DNA of 64,000 nt from positions 1,302,001 through 1,366,000 of the forward strand of contig OZ345363.1 in assembly GCA_977006965.1 (NCBI GenBank). The letters are read 5' to 3'. The position numbers and the translations under genes were made by a program. The notes below the pieces were generated by a model. That model had not been told where the DNA came from and did no database searches. It saw nothing but the letters and a program-made list of their open reading frames with translations. This DNA comes from Phymatolithon calcareum (taxonomy: Eukaryota > Rhodophyta > Florideophyceae > Hapalidiales). Of this stretch, positions 9,881-20,905 are shown piece after piece; positions within the stretch are counted from its first letter, which is position 1; every line of letters starts with the position of its first letter.

Positions 9881-10746
9881 AATGAGATGCAGCACAGGAC
9901 TGTAAGGCTTACTTGCTCACCCTTGATTGAGAAAATCTAATTTTAATTCTAATTAGGTTACTGTATTGAATTCGTTATTCTATCATAGCGATGTGTGCTC
10001 TTCGCTAGAGGCTCCTACATACATTCGCCTGAAGAGTGCATAACTGATATTTGCGTGACGTCTGCAATCGGGTTGTCTGGGGCGGTATAGCCGCCCCAGC
10101 AGTACCAGCATTCATGTTTGCCCCAGATGTGCTCGGTTGCCAGGGGGCGAAACGATCAGGATCTGTCTGCGGTATAAAAACTTTGGCGTTTTCATTGTCG
10201 ACTGGCAACCTGTGTCGGCCTCATCACAAGCGCGGCGCGCCACAAATTGCATTCTACTGCGTTACATTTTTCTAACACTTTTGCCTCGGAAATGCATGCA
10301 TAACACGAAACATTGATCCTCATCCCCAGTTTTGGGAACCGAGTGTGTCATTCTTCTTATTCAACTACTTGTCGATCCTTCCGCTGCAACCTTTCCACCG
10401 TGTTTCACGAACTATTTCATCACTTTTCAACTTTTCCTTTCTCTGAATACGTGTCGTTCTCGTGCAGTAACCGTCCAACGTTTTCCAAATTTCTGCCCCT
10501 GGCCCGCAGAAGCCACCCAACTGCCACTTATACCTGCCTGAATAACGCTGTCTCTCTCCCGATCGGACCTGTTGCCATCAGCATCGGCCTTGCCTGCAAT
10601 TTTCCCGTCCTAAATTTGTACACTTTGTTGCCACCCGAATCACCAACACCGTTCGGAATACGCATTGCCGTCTGCATTGACAACATCGGCCGCGTCAACT
10701 TTCCATCGCTCTGGACACGGCCTTCGTTCCGTGCGTGAATTCCCTC
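9881..10746. other. intergenic, upstream of the desaturase gene
   Basis: A 141-codon frame at 10313-10738 has no family resemblance and ends 9 bases before the desaturase start, so I treat it as leader or promoter sequence. It is pyrimidine-rich (many TTCC and CCTT runs), as is common just upstream of compact genes. Confidence 0.35.
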
Positions 10747-11814
10747 ATGGCCGTCCGGGACACTATCAAAGCGAAACCGAGCGCAATACGTCCCGCACAT
10801 GCCGCCCACCTGTCAAAAGCAGCAAACATGACCGTCGTTCATTCTGACACCATCCGAAAGCAAGAGCAAAAGCGCTCTGAAGCCCACTGGCAGATTCATC
10901 GCAATCGCAAGCGCGCCATCCTGAAAGAATTTCCTGAAGTGAGTAAATTATACGGCCGTGACAGTCGCACACAGTTCTATGCCTACGTACTCGTTCTCGC
11001 CCAGTTGTTATTGTCATGGTGGTGTCGCAACTCGTATCTCGGCGCTCTGGCGCTCGGCATTTTTGTGGGCCCCTTCGTGGACAACGGCGTGCTGTGTCTG
11101 ATGCACGAAGCAACGCACATGCTTATTTTTCGAAATCCTAAGCACAATCGAATCTTATCTCTGCTTGCAAACAGCGTAATGATAATCCCCATCAGTGAAA
11201 TTTTCCGTCAACATCATCACAAACATCATCAAAACCTCGGGAACGATCATTTCGACGTCGATGTCCCCACACCGGAAGAAATTGCCTGGGTCGGTAACAG
11301 TTCCTTCCGAAAGGCACTCTGGCTCACCTTCAACATGATCATATTACCTGTACGCTCAATGAATCGACTTTCGGTCGAGGTCGATGCGTATCTCATTGCC
11401 AACTGGGTTGTTTGCATCGGATTCGGCATCGTGACGTTTTTCATCTCACGTCCTTCCTTCATCTTCTTGATTATTTCTGCATTGCAATCTCAAGGATTTC
11501 ATCCGGCAAATACTCGTCAGGTTCAACGACATATTTACAATGGCGATGACAAAATGGTTGATTCCAAACTAGGCGAACGTCCATCAACGTTTTCGTACTA
11601 TGGACCCATCAATTATCTCACGCTCAATGTTGGTTATCATGTTGAGCACCACGATTTTTGCAGCATTCCGTGGACGCGACTGCCGGAACTTCGTCGAATT
11701 GCTGGAGAAAAATGGTACCCGGATTTCGTGGCGCACGATGGAAGGGGAATGCTGCAGCTGATTAACTTTGTTTTGAATCCAAAGATATCATTGCGGGATT
11801 TTGCTCATGAATAG
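10747..11814 (+). CDS. DEGS1: sphingolipid delta-4 desaturase (dihydroceramide desaturase)
   Basis: The enzyme puts the delta-4 double bond into dihydroceramide, using a di-iron centre in the ER membrane. The 355-residue intronless product has the three His boxes of membrane desaturases: HEATH (about 120-124), QHHHKHHQNLG (about 155-165) and GYHVEHHDFCSIPW (about 297-310). It also has features specific to the DEGS family: the N-terminal HRNRKRAILKEFPEVSKLYG, DHFDVDVPTPEE, TFSYYGPINYLTLNVGYH and LPELRRIAGEKWY. Hydrophobic spans fall at about 79-92, 96-117, 138-150, 216-232 and 235-248. The frame opens with a GTG at 10735; the first ATG is 10747, with another at 10828. Start choice between these two is uncertain, family call is firm. 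Confidence 0.93.
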   Translation: MAVRDTIKAKPSAIRPAHAAHLSKAANMTVVHSDTIRKQEQKRSEAHWQIHRNRKRAILKEFPEVSKLYGRDSRTQFYAYVLVLAQLLLSWWCRNSYLGALALGIFVGPFVDNGVLCLMHEATHMLIFRNPKHNRILSLLANSVMIIPISEIFRQHHHKHHQNLGNDHFDVDVPTPEEIAWVGNSSFRKALWLTFNMIILPVRSMNRLSVEVDAYLIANWVVCIGFGIVTFFISRPSFIFLIISALQSQGFHPANTRQVQRHIYNGDDKMVDSKLGERPSTFSYYGPINYLTLNVGYHVEHHDFCSIPWTRLPELRRIAGEKWYPDFVAHDGRGMLQLINFVLNPKISLRDFAHE

Positions 11815-13343
11815 GCATAAGAATTCCCGCCGTGCCTAACTCAATTTGTAGCAGTTTATTGTTCCTGATGTCAACATATAGTAGTTTTCTTCATTCTAGG
11901 CCTGCGTCGTGCGTTCTAGGTTATTTACAAGACTAACCACCTCTTGATTCCCGGGCAGCGAAAAGTTTTGCTATCATGTCTCTTTGTGCTCCGGGATGTG
12001 GGTTGCGGCTCAAGGACCTGCGTTTCCCGTCGGTTCTTCGTGCGGATTGCCATTATTTTCTTAAGGAGCGCTGATTCCACGTTCCTATTTTCATTTGGCA
12101 CTATTTCGCTGCATGGCCATACAGTGTGGGACCCCTCGACTGCACCTAGAATTTATGCAATAGTGTTTACCTCGAGGGATGCAACCTATAGATGTGGTGG
12201 TCTCGCAGATGCTTCACTTTTCGTTTTCTCTTCAGTCCGCGCCCCAATAGCGAAGCCATATGCCTGGCTGTGTCCTTGGTCTAAAGTAAAACTTTTTCTC
12301 TCATTGCCCCATTGCACTCCATTGCCGTATGACGACTTTGGGCACAAGCCACATAGCTTGTGCGAATACGTGCCTTAAAATATCGGATAAGCATGTTGCC
12401 ATGAGATCCTTGTGCCACTCCTCTATCAATGGTGCACCATTCTGCATCTGCACCTTCACCAATGAGGGCTCCAATAATCGCAAAGGTCTACTTCTATGCT
12501 TGGTTCCGCTTGAGCTTTTCTCTCGGCATTTGGCCATACAGTACGCGCTCTTGCCGTCGAGGATGTCAGCGCATTTGTCCTTGCTGTGTTCAGGGATCGG
12601 TGCGGATCGGTGCACACTCTCTTCACTCTGCAACCCTAGTTGGGACACGTGGAACTCGGGAACCTTCCCAGTGATGGTTGAGGAGTGAGAATGGGAGATA
12701 GTGTAGTTCTCTGACGCGGTGATGTTTCCGGTATGTTCGACAAGGACGAAATTTGCTTCCCTCGTCCGCAGTTGATCACAGGCGCCTCATATCGCGAACA
12801 ATAATGTTACTTGCATCTTTGCGTTGACCGTCAGCTCCGGACGCCAGCCTTAATATGGTCACGGCTTCTCCGTCATGCCAGCAAGGTCAGTGTGCGCGTG
12901 AACTTCTTGGTATCCCCGACCACCTTTTTTGCCACAAGAAAATGCTGATGAAGTATGCTAGAATCAGTGTAGGTGACAATTCACAGAGATGGATGTTTTC
13001 TAATGTAGTGTGCATGGATGTCTCGAAAGAGCTCTAGTCATTTCGGACTTCCTCTCCATCGCCGCTTCCGCCGGTAGTTCATTCAGCTCTTCTATACATC
13101 GATCATAGGGCACACTTAGAACGGCAATCACGGTACGTCCCTTTTCATTTCACGTTGAGGTCGCACATCACAGCACAGGACATTCCCCTAGGATCATGAT
13201 CGCGTTTTAGAGAAAACCCTGAAATTTGATTAAATGAAATTTCAGGGTTATCATCGAGACAGGTAAGCGCGTCATGCAAACGTGGTTTGATAGGTGAAAT
13301 CGCCACTGTGCCACGTGTGCCTTTTACGGATGCGCAACCCCAA
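11815..13343. other. 1.5-kb intergenic region
   Basis: No gene is recognised. A minus-strand frame at 12648-12301 (115 codons) and plus frames at 11944-12378 and 12329-12688 overlap each other and match nothing I know. A hairpin with 13-base perfect arms (13215-13227 and 13237-13249, arm AACCCTGAAATTT) and a 9-base loop lies 95 bases upstream of the bZIP ATG and may fall in its leader. Confidence 0.4.
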
Positions 13344-14136
13344 ATGTCCCATGCTCATGTGCATGCTGTCGAGCACGTGATTCACCTGTCGTCCATCTCG
13401 CCCGCCGTTCTAGCAATGAGCGCTCCGCTCGACCTTCTGGTTGAAACTGCTGTGGCCCAGGAAGCAGCTGTTTCTCTTGTCTCTTCTCTGTCGGGGCGGC
13501 CGTTAGATGCGAACCCACCAGGCGCTGGCAGTCCACGCGCGAAAAGAGTGAAACTGGACCGTCAGAATGTTTCAGACAAATCCTGTTCGTCATCCGCAGA
13601 GTCCAATCCTGAAATGAAGGAAGCAGTCCTGCACAATGGGGATTCGTCTGCGGCACAGGGGGATTTCTCTCCCACCGCTGTGGCGGACAGCAAGCGAGCA
13701 TTGCGGTACGTTGAGAGTATTGAGGTTGAAACATTTTGCGCGGAGCAGCTTGTGTTTGATGTGTCAATTGTTTGACTGACATTTCTCCATTGATTTTTTG
13801 TTCGATGCATCTCTGCGTGCGCCGTATGTGCGCTGTTCAATCGTTTGCTGCTAATTTTCGCGATGAAACAGGGCGGAGAGGAACAGACAGAGCGCTGCAG
13901 CGTCGCGTGAGCGGAAGAAACGTCACTTGAAAGACCTGGAAAACCAAGTACGATACTTGGGTGAGATGCACACTGCGCTGCAGTACCGTGCTCATGTGGA
14001 CCAGCAAGCTTGGAATGAAAAAGAACAGCAACTAGAGAATGAAATTGCCAAACTTAATACGCTTCTCGCCAGCACACACGCTGATAACAGAGAGCTTCGC
14101 AACCAACTGGAGGCCGCTCGTGAATCCCAACCATGA
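13344..14136 (+). CDS. bZIP transcription factor
   Basis: Two exons (13344-13705 and 13872-14136) joined by a 166-nt intron (GTACGT...ACAG) give 208 residues. The intron falls at the start of the basic region. The basic region reads RAERNRQSAAASRERKKRHL and fits N-x7-R (NRQSAAASR), the DNA-contact signature of bZIP proteins of the CREB/ATF/XBP1 type. A leucine zipper follows (LKDLENQVRYLGEMH and further), with a second coiled segment LENEIAKLNTLLASTHADN at the C-terminus. The N-terminal half is Ser/Ala/Pro-rich with a basic patch SPRAKRVKLDR that may be a nuclear localisation signal. The frame continues upstream to a TTG at 13287, but 13344 is the first ATG and 13416 the next. Target genes cannot be told from sequence. 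Confidence 0.88.
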
Positions 14137-14862
14137 CTTTCCTCCCGCGTCTTATCTATACAGTACATCAGAATCCGCAGAAATGATTTATCGTCGGGCC
14201 AACGTGAAGACGTGCACCGAGCATCAAACAAGCTATACTGTACAGGACACTTCTTCGCAATCGTCATAGGCAGTTTCGACACTCAGCAAACGGAGACAAT
14301 CCTGCTACAGCTCTGCATTACGTATAACACGTTTACGATGACATAAACTTTATATCGTTGCTTTCAATGACTACTTTCTATTGTACAGGGCGGTTCGTTC
14401 TACGGGACAGTTTCAGAGCAGCTGCAGCATTGACGCCGTGATGCGCATTATACCTCCACGCAATCCCATGGAGCTCATACAGTACAGTACTTCAACATTC
14501 TAAAACTGGGGCGAATTTTGCAAAAAGTTCCTAGAATTCTTCAATACTATCAAAAATTATCCCATAAAATACACCACTGTAATGTACTGTATGATATGGT
14601 GTCGGATCATACATGAAAATCTTCGATGAAACCTCTAAAACTGGGACAAAGTCGTTTGTACTTTTCTACACACTCTGGAACGCCATGCGTGGGTATTTTC
14701 AAACATTGTTCCCAATAGGCGATACCTCAACTCGTCCATAACACAGGCATAATTTCAATATCTCTACTGTACTTCCATTTTGCCCTGTGGTCTCTTTATA
14801 TGGTCACGCATCATCCATTACCAAATCGTTCGCACCAAGAAGGCTTTCAACAATAAACCAAA
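14137..14862. other. intergenic between bZIP and OTU1
   Basis: AT-rich sequence with no credible frame. TACAGTAC-type words recur (14160, 14480, 14590). It must include the bZIP 3' UTR and the OTU1 promoter. Confidence 0.35.
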
Positions 14863-15862
14863 ATGCGTATTCGCGTCCGCGGCACATCCGGCGTCGCCAC
14901 GCTGGAGGTGGAGAAAGGATGGACTGTGACCGACTTGAAGACAGCCATCGAGAGCAAACTCAAGATTCCAGCGAAAGCTCAAGTCTGTACGTTACACATT
15001 CAAGACCATCTTAGCGCCAATTGCACAATACGCTCTGCGTCACCACGCTTACCATGAATCGCTCGTTCTTTCGTCTGCAGTGTTGAACGGATTTCCACCT
15101 AAGAAAATGGACCTCATTGACAACGCAAGCGCGGCAGACTATGTCAAGTCTGGCGACACACTCGTCGTGCAAGAAGGTGCACCACAACGTCAGACAGTAG
15201 CTGCACCGCCAGCTTACGAAAAGGCAAGAGCGTCCTCCATTGCGTCGCAGGGCAAGTTCGTCATACGCGAAGTTCCAGACGACAATTCATGTCTCTTCCG
15301 TTCCGTCAACGGAATTCTAGGACGCCCTTCAGACCCTGCCACTCCGCTCCGCCTCATTGTCGCGAATGCCGTCGGTGCGAACAAAGCGATGTACAACCAT
15401 GCATTTCTCGGGCGATCGAATGACACGTACAGGCAATGGATTCTGACTGAAAATGCGTGGGGCGGTGCCATTGAACTTGGCATTCTTGCAAATCATTTCA
15501 AGATTGAAATTGGCGCCTTTGACGTCAAAACCATGCGTATGGATCGCTACGGTGAGAGTAGCGGATTCCCGCAGGTAGGATACCTCATTTACGATGGAAT
15601 CCACTACAATTATTTGGCCCTCGCGCTGGGCGGAAATGTCTCCAATACGGATATGGATGTGTGCCAGTTTGATGCAAGCGATGTTTACGCAATGGAAATG
15701 GCTCGCCGCGTGGCACAGATCAAGCATGAATCGAGGCAATTCGTGGACACCGCAAATTTCACACTGAAATGCGATGACTGTGGCGTCAAATTGCGCGGAG
15801 AGCAGGACGCTGTCAAACACGCCACTGCAACTGCCCACGGCAATTTTTCAGAAGCTAAATAG
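14863..15862 (+). CDS. OTU1: ubiquitin thioesterase OTU1 (YOD1)
   Basis: A deubiquitinase that works with p97/CDC48 in ER-associated degradation. Exons 14863-14986 and 15081-15862, intron of 94 nt (GTACGT...TGCAG), give 301 residues, the same length as yeast OTU1. Residues 1-75 form the UBX-like domain that docks on CDC48 (MRIRVRGTSG, then LNGFPPKKMDL across the splice junction). The OTU catalytic core shows PDDNSCLFRSV with Asp109 and catalytic Cys112, and YDGIHYNYLAL with catalytic His216. A C-terminal C2H2 finger (CDDCGVKLRGEQDAVKHATA, then the last His of TAH) has ligands at about 272, 275, 288 and 294. All family parts are present, so it is likely active. TRM9 converges on it from 160 bases downstream. 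Confidence 0.95.
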
Positions 15863-16024
15863 ATCGCTTTCTTCGAACCCTGCATATATATTACAGAATG
15901 CTCGATTGTCACAGCAATGTCAACAGTCACATCCGGCGAATATCTTTGCTTCCGACAATCTTTCGCAGCTTGACGATAACATTAATTACGCAACGTCTCC
16001 GACCTTGCTGTCCCGCTCCATAGA

Positions 16025-16831
16025 TTAAACTGCGGTGCGCTCTACAATCGCACACCAATTCTGATGATCGTAGTACGATTCAACCACACGCGCTTGCGCA
16101 ATATGCGCAAGTTCCGCTTCCAGTTCCCCTTTCGCGTACACATGATAGTACCGCATAAACACTTCAGCCGTATCGCCCAAAATTTTGTCACTTTCAGCCC
16201 CTTCCTTCCTGTGTCGCATGTGCCACGGCACGAACATATCCTGTGCCTCAAACCTGCGCGACAACATTTTCTTACCGTTATTACCACGCCGCGGCTCCAG
16301 TACACTAGGACGTTCCAATGCCCAAACGTACAAAATCGCCCGTCCACCAACCCGAAGCAGTCGCACCGTTTCCTTCCAAGCACGAATGCGCCGAGCTGTT
16401 GTTGCCAGATGATGCACCACGGCGATGTTGACCACTGCGTCAAACACCCCGGATCGGAACGGCTGGAAGAGAACATCCGCCACGCCTGCGTCGGCACGAC
16501 CGAGAGCTTGGGTGTGCTCACCGGCGATCTGAGCGAGGGACGCGCATCGGTCCGTGCCGACTATAAAGAGATTGTTTGGCGCATTACTTGCCACGATCAT
16601 GTACTTTCCGTTCCCGCATCCGACGTCGGCGACTAGCGAGCCTGATGATAATGAGTGCAGAAATGCATCCACTTTTGGCCAGGGCGCGTAGCGGGTCGCT
16701 GCGAAATGCGGCGCTATTGCGGTGTAGACGGAATGAACGTGCTTGTGTTCATAGGACACAGCTTCTCCATCGGAGACGGTATGCGCTCGGGTGGAGTTCA
16801 CGGATGGGATGGCCGTGGCCTTCTTCCCCAT
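16025..16831 (-). CDS. TRM9: TRM9-type tRNA wobble-uridine methyltransferase
   Basis: It methylates carboxymethyluridine at position 34 of some tRNAs to mcm5U, with TRM112 as partner. The intronless 268-residue product starts at an ATG and shows EHKHVHSVYTAIAPHF, then the SAM-binding motif I LVADVGCGNGKYM (about 66-78), GTDRCASL, VADVLFQPFRSGVFDAVV, NIAVVHHLATTARRI, and VGGRAILYVWALE, followed by the family's FVPWHMR and RYYHVYAKGELE, and ends with the tail VVESYYDHQNW. There is no AlkB domain, so it is of yeast TRM9 type and not the ALKBH8 fusion of animals. Yeast Trm9 has 279 residues. Confidence 0.93.
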   Translation of the reverse strand: MGKKATAIPSVNSTRAHTVSDGEAVSYEHKHVHSVYTAIAPHFAATRYAPWPKVDAFLHSLSSGSLVADVGCGNGKYMIVASNAPNNLFIVGTDRCASLAQIAGEHTQALGRADAGVADVLFQPFRSGVFDAVVNIAVVHHLATTARRIRAWKETVRLLRVGGRAILYVWALERPSVLEPRRGNNGKKMLSRRFEAQDMFVPWHMRHRKEGAESDKILGDTAEVFMRYYHVYAKGELEAELAHIAQARVVESYYDHQNWCAIVERTAV

Positions 16832-19096
16832 TCCGTGGCAACCGCTGTGCTGGCTGAAAGCCGCTGTCTCTCAGCATAGAGGTACAGCTGTAGCTACCCC
16901 GTTTGTCTGTAAATAAATAACTAAAAAATAAGTTCTTCAATTCAGTACAAATTTAGGGCAATAACATCCTCTCGATCCAATAACCCCTCCTCGTCAAGAA
17001 AAAACTGACGTACTCTACTGCGGAACTACAGCACAGACAGTGACAAACGTTTGTCATAAAAGTCTCGATGTCCCTGTCCTTTACATTGGACGACCGGATA
17101 TAGATATCATTGGCGGGGTTCCGTGATAACTTCTATCTAATGTGAGAGGCGTGATGCTGTTCTGTCAGTGATGTCAGAGCCCTTTTCTCCTGCAAAAATA
17201 CTTTCAAAAAAAGAATTTGTCCAGGAGAGAACAGAGACAAGAGCGCCGCGGAGGTGTCCACAACCCTACAGTACTAAGTACTGAATGAGAGTTTTCCGAT
17301 CGGCTACATTCCGGAAAAAGTGGCGATCTGCATGACCGTCAGGACGAATTATCTCGGTCATCTCATTACCCACGAGTAGCGCGTGCAGTACCCTTGGTCA
17401 TGCTCGCAAGGATCATCCAACGCCCCCTTGATTTCGCCCGCAGTCCCTACACGTATTCGCTTATGGTGGTCGGTCTCCTGACTTGTTTCGCTCTCGATGA
17501 GGTCGTCCGTACGGGGGCTCGATACAGCGGCCGTAGTTAGTGCAAAATGGAAACATGTCGATCGGTCTGCTCCTGTGTATAAGCACGTCTGAAGTCGTAG
17601 TCGTAAGTTGTTATTCATTTGACTTTTCTAATAGTTTACTTTTTGAAACGACGGTTTCAGTGACCAGGGGTAAAACGTCAACAGTATCCTCGCTGGTTGC
17701 GGGTGTCGATACCTTCGCGACGGATCTGCCGCGCAAAGTGATTGTCAGTACATATTTTCTTCCGAGTCTCTTGTTGAACGGCAAAGCTCATCGCTGAGCC
17801 CTGCTTTAGTTCTAGAGCATTTTTTGATCTCCAAGGTGGTTTCATCTTGCAGCATATACTTCCAGGCTACGTTTAAATGTCGTCTTAAGCAGTTATCTAC
17901 TGTTGTAGAGAACTTCGTGAATAGGATACAGGAGAATTGAAAGTCAGTTGGCAGCGCTTCACCTTGGGCAACATGGGGACTGCTGGCAATGGGGTCTCCA
18001 TCAGGGGAGTCACCAAATCGCAATTAATTACAATTATGAGTTGATTGCAATGGCATTATTAATTGCAGTCATGATTGCAACTGGACATGCGAGAGTGGAA
18101 AACGACGAGTACCTGTATTAGCGACCAGGTGAAGTACCAAAAAGCTACTCCCGTACAGTCTTAGGAGCGTTTCTGAGGACTTTTAAAAAAAACAACTAAC
18201 CAGTCGATTAATTTGTGTTTTTCGTAATTGGTGCTTAATTGGGGACTTTCCTTTAATTGCAATCATAATTGCCGAGTTAAAATTTTCTAACAGTAAAAAT
18301 TTTTAATTGAAAGTTTCTGAACAATTCTTAGCAATTAAATTGGTACATACCATGGTCTCCATCCATTATCAAAACACAGGTCGGATTTTAACATCACTGT
18401 TAAGGAAGCGATAACATCACAGGGACGACGCTAAGCGCTCCTTGAAAGCACATACGCTTGTTCAATGTAATAGTTTCGCCTATTGCAATACGGCGAAGAA
18501 CACGGCAAGGAGATTGTGAATATTGGTACTCTTGATCCTTCAGTCTGTTCATCAGCATCCAAGCACAAGCCGCAGATTTCCGTTGCTGTCTCTTTCTTTA
18601 TTTCTTTCTTTATTGAAGAGAACGTTAGTTTAACGTCCGAACTTACCCTTGAGCAAGTTCTCATTGTTCAGAAATTTGAGTATCTCAATGGGTCTCTCCC
18701 TGCACAGATCTTCTACAGTTTTGTTGCGTACTCTTCCTACGAATCGTTGTCGAGATACAGCGTTGCTGTCTCACACTGCTTTCAAAGAGAAGTTGAATGC
18801 AAAGGTTTTAATATCTCATGTGTTTCAGAACAGGCACCTCTCTCATCCGTCCGTTGAAGGTGCCGTGCCAAATGAGAAATTGGATGGTCCTGCGACAGGA
18901 CAAGAGCCGGGTAGGGTGGTGAAGTAACGCACTTCAGCCTGGGTCGATTTTGTACCCCTCGGATGGCTGCATCTTTGTGAGAGATCTTACTTGGACTTCT
19001 CGCGGAATCAAGATCTTTGTCGTTCTTTCAAAGGGAAGAGCAAATCATTTGTGTCTGGTTTCGGTCATTCCTCTACATAATGGAATTCTGTTATGC
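16832..19096. other. 2.3-kb intergenic region with LINE tail
   Basis: No gene is recognised. 18010-18350 is rich in AATTGC and its complement, with TTAATTGCAATCATAATTGC type words in both directions. A LINE 3' end (18095-18193) lies inside this AT-rich part and is listed separately. A 124-codon plus frame (18483-18857) matches nothing. Confidence 0.4.
18095..18193 (+). mobile_element. LINE 3' end, tail type 1
   Basis: The plus strand encodes VENDEYLY and a TAG stop (18095-18121), which matches the C-terminus MENEEGLY and MENDEFLY of the other LINE fragments in this window. The 3' tail that follows, TACTCCCGTACAGTCTTAGG to GAGGACTTTTAAAAAAAAC, recurs after the minus-strand fragments at 29942-30000 and 31768-31825. 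This is a strongly 5'-truncated copy. Confidence 0.7.
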
Positions 19097-20311
19097 TCAT
19101 GGGTTAATTTTCCCAAGCACATTGTCCGGGTACTCAACAATGTCACCATTCGCCGCTCTAAGAACAACCTTAATTGCTTCTTCTATCTCCCGTGCTCGAT
19201 GAGTTGTCATATTGCGACTCTCAAAAAAGCCGCTCGCTCTGTTCTCCATTGTCCACTTAGGACCGAGCTCCATGGTCACGCTCGGAACTCCCATCTCTGT
19301 GACGAAATCCATAAACGTACCGCCGATGCTTCGAATAGTCCCACTTACAGGATCCACATTTGCACTCCAATCCTCGTAATCTACACCAGTGCGCTTTCTT
19401 ACTGCGATTCGAATGGCCCGTGCTAGACTTTTCTGGCGATCAAGAACTTCCGACGCGCCGCCACTGCCTCGAGCAGTCCCACGGAACAGTACGGATCCGA
19501 AGGAGTGCACATCTAGATGCACTTGCAAATTGCCACTGGATTTGCGTACCAGTTCTGCAAGAGCTATTGATTCAGCCTCACTTAGCGGGTGTGTACCAGA
19601 ATATGTTGCAGAGCAAGGGTCACTAGAAGGAGTCCAGCCTAACGGGAAGTTTCTATTGAGATCCACACCTGGAGCATTGGGTGGTTTACAATCGATTGAG
19701 GAGGCTACTACTGAAGGACTGGTCTTCCGCCATGTTTTAGAGACCATTCTTGAACGCTCGTATCCGTCGGGGTTTTTCAACGGCGCCACTAATAGCACAG
19801 CTTGTCCCAACGATTTCGTCTCCCGACATAACGCACCCACTGCGAGGAGTAATCCGAGAGGGCCTTGTTGCTCACGCCCATGCAAGCCCGCTGTCACAAG
19901 CACAGTACGATTTAACGTCGACGACGCATTACCGAGACAAAGTATTTGAAGAGAGTGCCCGCTCTGGCTTGTCCCGTACACTGAAAGCTTGGCGGGCATT
20001 TGACAGTTTTGAGCGAGGTGCGAAAGCGCTGAGTAAAGCTCCTTGGCAGACGGCGGGTTGAGTGAGCGAAGAAGTGTAAATACTGAGGTTGATTTCACAG
20101 ACCTGTACAAGAGAAGTAGAAGCGGGAGCAAGAGAATTACGATGCGGAAACGAGTGCGCCGGAAACGGTGTGGACTTTTCTCCATCTCTTCGCCGAAAAC
20201 CTTCATTGCTCTAGCAATAGAACACCCTGCACTTTGGCGATAGAAAAACGTTCCTTCGACTGAGGCGCTTTGCAATGTAATGCGGCCCGTCGTGATGACT
20301 CCGTGCAACAT
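19097..20311 (-). CDS. membrane-anchored M14 zinc carboxypeptidase
   Basis: A metallocarboxypeptidase-like protein of 404 residues, intronless. Zinc ligands are seen as AGLHGRE (His144, Glu147) and LDVHSFGS (His269). The substrate-binding NR pair is in GVDLNRNFPLGW (about 219-220) and the catalytic Glu in VTMELGP (Glu348), so the core is complete. The residue that aligns with the Tyr of classic enzymes (Tyr248 of carboxypeptidase A) is Thr in DFVTEMG, which may change specificity. A basic stretch (RFRRTRFR) followed by a hydrophobic span (about 55-70, rich in Leu) suggests a type II signal anchor, with the enzyme in the secretory lumen or outside the cell. ATGs at 20311 and 20206 are both possible; the second still keeps the anchor. 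Confidence 0.88.
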   Translation of the reverse strand: MLHGVITTGRITLQSASVEGTFFYRQSAGCSIARAMKVFGEEMEKSPHRFRRTRFRIVILLLPLLLLLYRSVKSTSVFTLLRSLNPPSAKELYSALSHLAQNCQMPAKLSVYGTSQSGHSLQILCLGNASSTLNRTVLVTAGLHGREQQGPLGLLLAVGALCRETKSLGQAVLLVAPLKNPDGYERSRMVSKTWRKTSPSVVASSIDCKPPNAPGVDLNRNFPLGWTPSSDPCSATYSGTHPLSEAESIALAELVRKSSGNLQVHLDVHSFGSVLFRGTARGSGGASEVLDRQKSLARAIRIAVRKRTGVDYEDWSANVDPVSGTIRSIGGTFMDFVTEMGVPSVTMELGPKWTMENRASGFFESRNMTTHRAREIEEAIKVVLRAANGDIVEYPDNVLGKINP

Positions 20312-20344
20312 TGTGGCCCTTAGTTATGTTTAGAACCACTGAAG

Positions 20345-20905
20345 TGGGGATATGTGTTGACTTATTTTAAAAGCTCCCAAGGCCTCTTTTCAAGAGTAAC
20401 AGGGCCGCTTTCGCACGATTTTCTAAGCTGACGTAGTTTGACTATTCAGTATATACTTGACTCCTATTTCTCTCCCAACAAGTGCTCTAGTGAGTCGCTT
20501 ACATTCATATTGAATTTCAGGACTAATCTTGTGATTGTATCGCTCTTTTTCAGTCGAAAACACAGAGTGTCGGAAGGAATCACCCCTCTTCTTCTCGTCT
20601 CCCTTCAAACAACGAACAAGCAATGCAACCTGCTCGATAAAGGCATCTAGCTGCAATCCAACCAAGGCATGACGACATAACAATGTGCAGATACAAAGAG
20701 GCTGACATCGTCTGATTGTTCGTAGAGAGAGTGACAGGTGCAACAGCATAAAACTTTCGGCGTCCCATTCTCGAAGAACTACTGAAGTTTCAAGGTACAA
20801 CGGCCAGGTCCAGATCACCTGGGCGATTCTTTGCAAGGTGCCGTTTCTTGACACCCAGTTTAGACTTTGTGAAAAAATCAGTTGCAACTGGAAGGAAGGA
20901 GACAT
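20345..20905 (-). pseudogene. copy 1 of an unnamed coding repeat family
   Basis: The part 20345-20530 is repeated at 23330-23520 with about 90% identity by eye. On the minus strand both copies encode KISPEIEYECKRLT and ALVGREI near the C-terminus and share the 3' flank with GGCCTTGGGAGCTTTTAAAA and AATAAA-like sequence. Here the frame 20905-20423 is open for 160 codons and ends at a TGA; upstream of it, CRHALVGLQLDAFIEQVALL aligns loosely with the other copy. No known domain is seen. It could be a decayed host gene family or a non-autonomous retroelement. Confidence 0.55.

Noticed and set aside
10313-10738. 141-codon plus frame before the desaturase
   Set aside because: No motif, and it begins at TTG-type sequence in a pyrimidine-rich leader; more likely 5' flank.
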